This document shows positions 59,953 to 64,000 of a stretch of DNA of 64,000 nucleotides, piece after piece. The DNA comes from DATCMH01 sp036563505 (GTDB taxonomy: Bacteria > Pseudomonadota > Alphaproteobacteria > Rhizobiales > Beijerinckiaceae). The notes under the pieces were generated by a model. That model was not told the DNA's origin, did no database searches, and was given only the letters and a program-made list of their open reading frames with translations. Numbering within the stretch: position 1 is the first letter of the stretch; each line of letters begins with the position of its first letter. The stretch is from contig DATCMH010000012.1 of the NCBI GenBank assembly GCA_036563505.1, positions 1 through 64,000 on the forward strand, in the 5' to 3' direction. Both the position numbers and the translations under genes were made by a program.

Positions 59953-61623
59953 ATGCACAGCCTTCGATCGCGCCTTCTCGCCGCTCTGGCCGGGCTCTTC
60001 GCCAGCATCGTGGCCGTGGCCGCCTGCGGGGGCTTCGCCTTCCTGACCGCTCAGGCAGGCCTCAAGGGCCTTCACGACGACCGGATCGTCGCCATGCGTG
60101 ATCTCAAGGTCGTGTCCGACATGTACGCGGTGAACATCGTCGACATCGCCCACAAGGTGCGCAACGGCAACTTAGGGTGGGGCGAGGGCGTCAAGGCGGT
60201 GGGCGAGGCCCGCACCCTGCTCCAGAAGCATTGGAAGGCCTACGCGGCGACGGGCATGGACGCCGTCGAGAAGCCTCTCGTCACCGCGCTCGAAGGCCTG
60301 GCGGGCGCGGCCGACCGCGCCGTGAGCGACCTCGACGCCATCCTGGCGCGCCAGGACAAGGCTGCCCTCGACCGCTTCGTTCTCGAACGTCTCTATCAGA
60401 CCATCGATCCCGTCACGGAGGTGATCGGCAAGCTCGTCGATGCGCAGCTCGACGGCGCGGGCGACACCTACGCCGGCACGCAGAGCGCCCTTCGCACGAC
60501 GCAGCTGTTCGGGCTCCTCGCCCTCATCTCGGGCGCGGCGGCGCTTGCTTTCGCGCTCTGGACGGTGACGGCCGGGACGATCCGCCCGCTCTCGGCCCTG
60601 ACGCAGTCCATGGAGCGGCTCGCGAGGGGCGATCACGGCGCCGAGGTGCCCGGCACCGGCCGCGCCGACGAACTCGGGCTGATGGCCCGCGCCGTTCTCG
60701 TCTTCCAGCAGCAGGCTGTCGAGAACGAGGCGCTCGCGGCCTCAGGCCACGCCGACCAGGCGGCTAAGGATCGCCGCACGGCGGCGGTGCAGGCCCTCGT
60801 GCACCGCTTCGAGACGGCCTCCGGCCAGCTCTTGGCCGAGGTGACGCGCACAACGGCGGCTCTGTCGGGCACCGCCCGGGCCGTGTCCGGCATCGCGGCG
60901 GAGACGGATGCCAAGGCGGCGGAGACGGCCGTCGCGGCGGAGGAAACCTCCAGCAACGTCCAGACCGTGGCCGCGGCCGCGGAGGAGCTCGCGAGCTCGG
61001 CGCAGGAGATCGGCCGTCAGCTCGGCGAATCCGCCCGGGTCGCGGGCGCGGCGGTCGACAGCGCCCGCCGGACGGATGTCACGGTGCAGGCGCTCGCCAC
61101 GGGCGCCGGCCGCATCGGCGAGGTCGTGCGCCTCATCAGCGCCATCGCCGAGCAGACGAACCTGCTCGCGCTCAACGCCACCATTGAGGCGGCGCGCGCC
61201 GGCGAAGCCGGCCGCGGCTTCGCGGTGGTCGCGAGCGAGGTCAAGACGCTCGCCGGCCAGACGGCCAAGGCCACCGAGGAGATTTCGGGCCAGATCGCCG
61301 GGATCCAGTCGGCGACGAACGATGCGGTGACCGCGATCCAGGGCATCCGCGAGACCATCGAGCAGGTCTATGGCATCGCCACCTCGATTGCCGCGGCGGT
61401 CGAGGAGCAGCAGGCGACGACGCAGGAGATCGCTCGCAACGTGGCGCAAGCCGCGCGGGGCACCGCGGACGTGTCGCAGAACGTGGTCCATGTCAGGGCC
61501 GCCGCCACCCGCGCCGACGGCGAGGCCGCCAAGGTGCTCCAGGCCGGCGATGCCTTGGCCCAGGGCGCCGGCGCTCTCAAAGGCGAGATCGAGACGTTCC
61601 TCGCGAGCGTTCGGGCGGCCTGA
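59953..61623 (+). CDS. Methyl-accepting chemotaxis protein
   Basis: A 556-residue chemoreceptor. TM1 is at about residues 9-32. A periplasmic four-helix-bundle ligand domain of about 150 residues (KVVSDMYAVNIVDIAHKVRNG is the first helix, cut at DMYAVNIVDI) follows. TM2 is at about 176-197, then a HAMP domain (TIRPLSALTQSMERLARGD), and a long signalling hairpin with the conserved tip AEQTNLLALNATIEAARAGE. It senses a small ligand and controls CheA. It could respond to the carboxylate taken up by the neighbouring Tct system, but this is only suggested by position. Confidence 0.92.
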   Translation: MHSLRSRLLAALAGLFASIVAVAACGGFAFLTAQAGLKGLHDDRIVAMRDLKVVSDMYAVNIVDIAHKVRNGNLGWGEGVKAVGEARTLLQKHWKAYAATGMDAVEKPLVTALEGLAGAADRAVSDLDAILARQDKAALDRFVLERLYQTIDPVTEVIGKLVDAQLDGAGDTYAGTQSALRTTQLFGLLALISGAAALAFALWTVTAGTIRPLSALTQSMERLARGDHGAEVPGTGRADELGLMARAVLVFQQQAVENEALAASGHADQAAKDRRTAAVQALVHRFETASGQLLAEVTRTTAALSGTARAVSGIAAETDAKAAETAVAAEETSSNVQTVAAAAEELASSAQEIGRQLGESARVAGAAVDSARRTDVTVQALATGAGRIGEVVRLISAIAEQTNLLALNATIEAARAGEAGRGFAVVASEVKTLAGQTAKATEEISGQIAGIQSATNDAVTAIQGIRETIEQVYGIATSIAAAVEEQQATTQEIARNVAQAARGTADVSQNVVHVRAAATRADGEAAKVLQAGDALAQGAGALKGEIETFLASVRAA

Positions 61624-61661
61624 GGGGCCGCGACGGCGTAAGACGTGATTTCAAGAGAAGG

Positions 61662-61684
61662 CGGCCCAGAGGCGGGCCGTTTCA
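61662..61684 (+). terminator. Hairpin after the chemoreceptor gene
   Basis: The stem CGGCCC/GGGCCG with a 6-base loop, 39 bp past the stop, is followed by TTTC. It is short but well placed; the tRNA-His gene lies beyond it on the other strand. Confidence 0.45.
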
Positions 61685-61724
61685 GGCAAAGCCCCGAAAC
61701 GGTGCGGCGGGTCCGCGGTGGCGA

Positions 61725-61802
61725 TGGTACAGCCGGGTGGGCTCGAACCACCGACCTTCGGAGCCACAATCCGACGCTCTAACCAGACTGAGCTACGGCT
61801 GC
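61725..61802 (-). tRNA. tRNA-His (anticodon GTG) with A73
   Basis: On the minus strand the acceptor GCAGCCG pairs with CGGCTGT (first pair G-U). The anticodon stem TCGGA/TCCGA holds loop TTGTGGC with anticodon GTG. The T-arm is GGTGG-TTCGAGC-CCACC and CCA is encoded at 61725-61727. The discriminator base is A73, not C73, so the usual G-1:C73 identity pair of tRNA-His cannot form. This is the known alphaproteobacterial variant and agrees with the assignment of the genome. Confidence 0.95.
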
Positions 61803-61889
61803 CTGTTCAACGTGTGGCCCAGATAAGGGCAACGCGCCGCCTTGGCAAGCGAAACGGCAACCGAGTTGCCGGCTCGGCGGCGCTGCACG

Positions 61890-61915
61890 CCCGCTCCGGT
61901 GCGAGCCGGAGCGGG
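61890..61915 (-). terminator. Hairpin after the large phasin gene
   Basis: A perfect 10-bp stem, CCCGCTCCGG/CCGGAGCGGG, with a 6-base loop lies 5 bp past the phasin stop on the minus strand. There is no T run, but placement suggests transcript end or mRNA protection. Confidence 0.5.
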
Positions 61916-61920
61916 GCGCA

Positions 61921-63153
61921 TTAATTCTTGGGGTCGAAGGGCGTGCGCAAGGGCTTCGCCGCGTCGCCGGCCACGCGGCCCGCGGTTTCCGCCAGGTCCT
62001 TCCACTGGGCGGCCGCCACCTCATAGACCTGCCGCACGCCGCTGGTCTGGACGCGCACGGCCTCCGACAGCGATCCCGCCGTCAGCATGGAGCGCCACAA
62101 CCCCAAGGCCACGTCGGCCTGGGCGCGGTAGAAGTCGAGCATCTTGCCGTTCAGCTCGACGAGGCCGCGCGACGTCGCCGACGCGCTCTCCGCCATCGCC
62201 GACCGCACGGTCTCCCCGGACGCCTGCGCCTGCGCGAAGGTCGAGCGGGCCTGATCGGCCCCGGCCTCCAGGAGGCTGGCGAAGGGAGCGGTCGCGGCCC
62301 CCACTTCGCTCGCGATCGCGGCCGGCGCGGCCTCCGGGGGCAGGGCGCCTGGCAGCGCCGTCACGGGCTTGCGCTCCGTGCGGGCGGACTTGGGAGCCGC
62401 ATGCGTCGAGGCCGCCGCCGCGACGGGCTTGGGTGCCACGGGCTTGGGCGCGACGGGCTTGGATGCCACGGGCTCGGGAGCTTTCGGAGCGGCTTCGACC
62501 GGTGCAGGCGTGGCGGCCTTCGGCGCGGCCTCCGTGACCGCCGCGACGGCTCCGAGCGCCGCCGCGCCGGGCTCGGCCTCGCTCGCGGGCGTGGTCGGCG
62601 CGACGTCGAGAGCGCCGGGCGGCGCGGACGCGACCGCGGGCAGGGGATCGGCCAGGGCCGGAGCGGCCGTCGCAGGCGAGACGGTCTTCACGGCCGGGGC
62701 AGCCTTCGCAGGCATATTCCCATTGGCGGCGGGCTCGGCCTTGGCCGGCGCCTTGATCGCGGGCTCCGCGGCAGCCGTCTTCGCAGCGGCGCGGGGCTTC
62801 GCCGCCTCAGTCTTGGCGGTCTCGGTCTTGGCAACGGCCGGCGTTGCGGTGACAGGCTTCGCAGCGACAGGCTTGGCAGGCGCCGATTTCACGATCGCCG
62901 GCGCCGGGCCGGGTGCCGAAGCTTTGGCCGGCGCCTTCGACAACGCCGAACCCGTCGGCAGGACCCCCGTCAGGGCGGCCGGCGCGGTGGCCGTGGCCGG
63001 AGCGGCAACGGCGGCTGCGGCGTCGCTCGGCTTCGCGATCACGGCCGGCGTCGGGGAGGCTTTGGCCGATGCCGGCTTCATCAGGACCGCCGGCGACGGG
63101 GCTGGCGTCGGCCGCGCGGCGGCGCGGCCAGCGTTCGGGGTGCGCTTCTTCAT
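61921..63153 (-). CDS. Phasin family protein with long Ala/Pro/Lys-rich N-terminal region
   Basis: A 410-residue protein. Residues about 1-290 are low-complexity Ala, Pro, Lys and Val repeats (such as SKPVAPKPVAPKPVA). Residues about 295-400 are a helical phasin domain (FASLLEAGADQARSTFAQAQ; MLDFYRAQADVALGLW). Phasins coat polyhydroxyalkanoate granules. The basic PAKP-like tail resembles histone H1-like and PhaF-type proteins that tether granules to the nucleoid, though here it is N-terminal rather than C-terminal. It lies 60 bp downstream of a second phasin gene, same strand. Confidence 0.82.
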   Translation of the reverse strand: MKKRTPNAGRAAARPTPAPSPAVLMKPASAKASPTPAVIAKPSDAAAAVAAPATATAPAALTGVLPTGSALSKAPAKASAPGPAPAIVKSAPAKPVAAKPVTATPAVAKTETAKTEAAKPRAAAKTAAAEPAIKAPAKAEPAANGNMPAKAAPAVKTVSPATAAPALADPLPAVASAPPGALDVAPTTPASEAEPGAAALGAVAAVTEAAPKAATPAPVEAAPKAPEPVASKPVAPKPVAPKPVAAAASTHAAPKSARTERKPVTALPGALPPEAAPAAIASEVGAATAPFASLLEAGADQARSTFAQAQASGETVRSAMAESASATSRGLVELNGKMLDFYRAQADVALGLWRSMLTAGSLSEAVRVQTSGVRQVYEVAAAQWKDLAETAGRVAGDAAKPLRTPFDPKN

Positions 63154-63213
63154 GCGAATCTCCGTTCCGTCATCGGCCGGCGGTCCAGGGAGCCGGCCTC
63201 TTGTGCTGCCGGC

Positions 63214-63642
63214 TTACTTCTTCGCGGTCGGGGCGGGCTGAGGCGCGGCCGACTGACCGGTCTGGCCCATCTGTCCCATGCCCGCCTGACCCATCGCCGC
63301 CTGAGCGATGCCGCCGAACTCCTTCATCTGCGCCTGCATGGCGGAGATCTGGGTGCGGACGAACTCGGTCTGGAGGTTCATCGCCTCCTGCATGTCCTTG
63401 GCGCGAACGAGGCGCTGGGCATGGTCGAAGGCCGCCTGGAGGTTCTGCTCGGCGTAGGAGAAGCTGCGGCGCGTCACGTCCTTGGCGCTCGACTGGGCCG
63501 TGTTGGCCGAGCCCTCGACGGTGTCGAGGGTGCGCTGCGCGGCGCCCATGAAGCTCTCGATGGCCTTGCGGGCCTGCTCGACGCTCTTCTCGGCGAGTTC
63601 GCGCATCTCGTTCGGCACTTCGTAGTTCGGCACGTTGACCAT
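63214..63642 (-). CDS. Phasin family protein
   Basis: A 142-residue helical phasin starting MVNVPNYEVPNEMRELAEKS, followed by the family segment QARKAIESFMGAA and SYAEQNLQAAFDHAQRLVRA. A Gly/Met/Gln-rich tail (AAMGQAGMGQMGQTGQ) ends the protein. It binds the surface of polyhydroxyalkanoate granules and limits granule fusion. The ATG at 63642 has a GAGGAGA-type ribosome site; the frame continues 18 codons upstream. Two PhaR-like boxes lie upstream, and a larger phasin gene follows. Confidence 0.88.
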   Translation of the reverse strand: MVNVPNYEVPNEMRELAEKSVEQARKAIESFMGAAQRTLDTVEGSANTAQSSAKDVTRRSFSYAEQNLQAAFDHAQRLVRAKDMQEAMNLQTEFVRTQISAMQAQMKEFGGIAQAAMGQAGMGQMGQTGQSAAPQPAPTAKK

Positions 63643-63677
63643 GGCTGTCTCCTCGGGTCGGATCGGGCTGCGATGAA

Positions 63678-63709
63678 TTGTGCGACGCAATAACACATTG
63701 TGCAGTGCG
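63678..63709 (-). promoter_or_regulatory. Two tandem TGC boxes (candidate PhaR operators) before the phasin
   Basis: Read on the minus strand, TGCGTCGCACAA (63678-63689) matches the PhaR consensus TGCRNYGCASMA (from memory) fully and CGCACTGCACAA (63698-63709) at 11 of 12 positions. They are exactly 20 bp apart, so they face the same side of the helix. They lie 36 to 67 bp upstream of the phasin ATG, where a repressor could block transcription. Confidence 0.65.
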
Positions 63710-63801
63710 GAATCAACGCGGGACCCGCACCGTTAACCTTGACGCGAAGGAAACGCGGGAAACGGCCCTGGGTCCCAGGTGCGGCCGTCCTTGGACTGTG
63801 G

Positions 63802-63816
63802 TTAAAGGCTGGTTAA
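63802..63816 (+). promoter_or_regulatory. CtrA box (TTAA-N7-TTAA)
   Basis: TTAAAGGCTGGTTAA is an exact match to the CtrA full-site consensus TTAA-N7-TTAA, 31 bp before the ATG of the last gene. CtrA is the master cell-cycle regulator of alphaproteobacteria. In a very GC-rich genome two spaced TTAA words are unlikely by chance. Confidence 0.7.
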
Positions 63817-63847
63817 GGCCCTTTCTTGTCCGAGAGTTTTCCTGCCG

Positions 63848-64000
63848 ATGGCTGATCCGGCCCTGCCGCCTGCGAGCCTCGTCGACGCGCTCCGCGCCGA
63901 TTCGGCTCTCGGCGGGCTGATTCGCTCCGGGGCCGCCCTGCTGGTCTGGCGCGACGGCGGGCGGCAGCTGGCCTTCGCCGATGCCGCCACCCAGAACCTA
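63848..64000 (+). CDS. N-terminal fragment of a gene cut by the window end, unknown product
   Basis: The first 51 codons of an open frame beginning ATG 63848 and running to the window edge. It starts MADPALPPASLVDALRAD, followed by LIRSGAALLVWRDGGRQLAF. The text resembles the start of a PAS-like sensor region of cytoplasmic histidine kinases, but the fragment is too short for a firm call. A CtrA box lies just upstream, which would fit a cell-cycle kinase (inference). It is divergent from the phasin gene. Confidence 0.6.
   Translation, partial: MADPALPPASLVDALRADSALGGLIRSGAALLVWRDGGRQLAFADAATQNL

Noticed and set aside
63191..63213. PhaR-like box between the two phasins
   Set aside because: Contains TTGTGC but the rest of the consensus fails; the GCCGGC inverted words suggest a hairpin instead.

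Overview
The window is a stretch of a high-GC alphaproteobacterial chromosome, most likely from the order Hyphomicrobiales (Rhizobiales) and perhaps Methylobacteriaceae. The clues are the murA / DUF2948 / hisD / UPF0262 / LMW-phosphatase order, the ribF-ileS-lspA-DUF3035-M16-M16 order, an imuA-imuB-dnaE2 SOS cassette behind a GAAC-N7-GAAC LexA box, a tRNA-His with A73, a full CtrA box, HWE-type kinases and two phasins. The genus is an inference. Most of the window is core chromosome: no phage, transposase, integrase or CRISPR array was found.

Layout. 0.1-7.2 kb: UDP-glucuronate epimerase-like gene, ferredoxin-NADP reductase, DHH phosphoesterase, a large hybrid histidine kinase and a YciA-type thioesterase. 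7.3-13.4 kb: tRNA-Arg, then the SOS mutasome imuA-imuB-dnaE2. 13.4-18.3 kb: two back-to-back two-component modules and three small secreted proteins. 18.5-20.4 kb: HAD hydrolase and cheY-cheZ. 20.6-29.6 kb: MaoC hydratase, ribF, ileS, lspA, a DUF3035/BamF-like protein and an active/inactive M16 peptidase pair. 30-35 kb: mutL, histone deacetylase-like protein, pobA, gph. 35-38.8 kb: copper ATPase behind a CueR-like promoter, and an AbrB-family transporter. 39-42.8 kb: a SLAM outer-membrane translocon next to a FecR/TbpB-barrel protein. 43-45 kb: small membrane proteins and an RTX protein. 45-50 kb: murA, DUF2948, hisD, UPF0262, phosphatase. 50-54 kb: type III polyketide synthase with an ICMT-like methyltransferase, AzlCD, a Sfp-type PPTase and TerC. 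55-62 kb: fluoroacetate-dehalogenase-like hydrolase, tripartite tricarboxylate transporter (tctBA ... tctC) and a chemoreceptor. 61.7-64 kb: tRNA-His, two phasins and the first 51 codons of a gene behind a CtrA box.

The most interesting locus is the SLAM/FecR-TbpB pair. It looks like a type XI-style secretion unit whose cargo has a TbpB-like C-terminal barrel but carries a FecR domain and an ordinary signal peptide instead of a lipobox. Other points are an in-frame insertion of the organism's dispersed GC-rich repeat into ileS, and TGC boxes matching the PhaR operator consensus upstream of both a MaoC (PhaJ-like) hydratase and a phasin, which ties the two genes to polyhydroxyalkanoate metabolism.

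Coding density is high and the GC content opens long spurious antisense frames; these were left out. Several genes start at GTG or overlap their neighbour by a few bases. Where the start was uncertain, the choice is explained in the entry.
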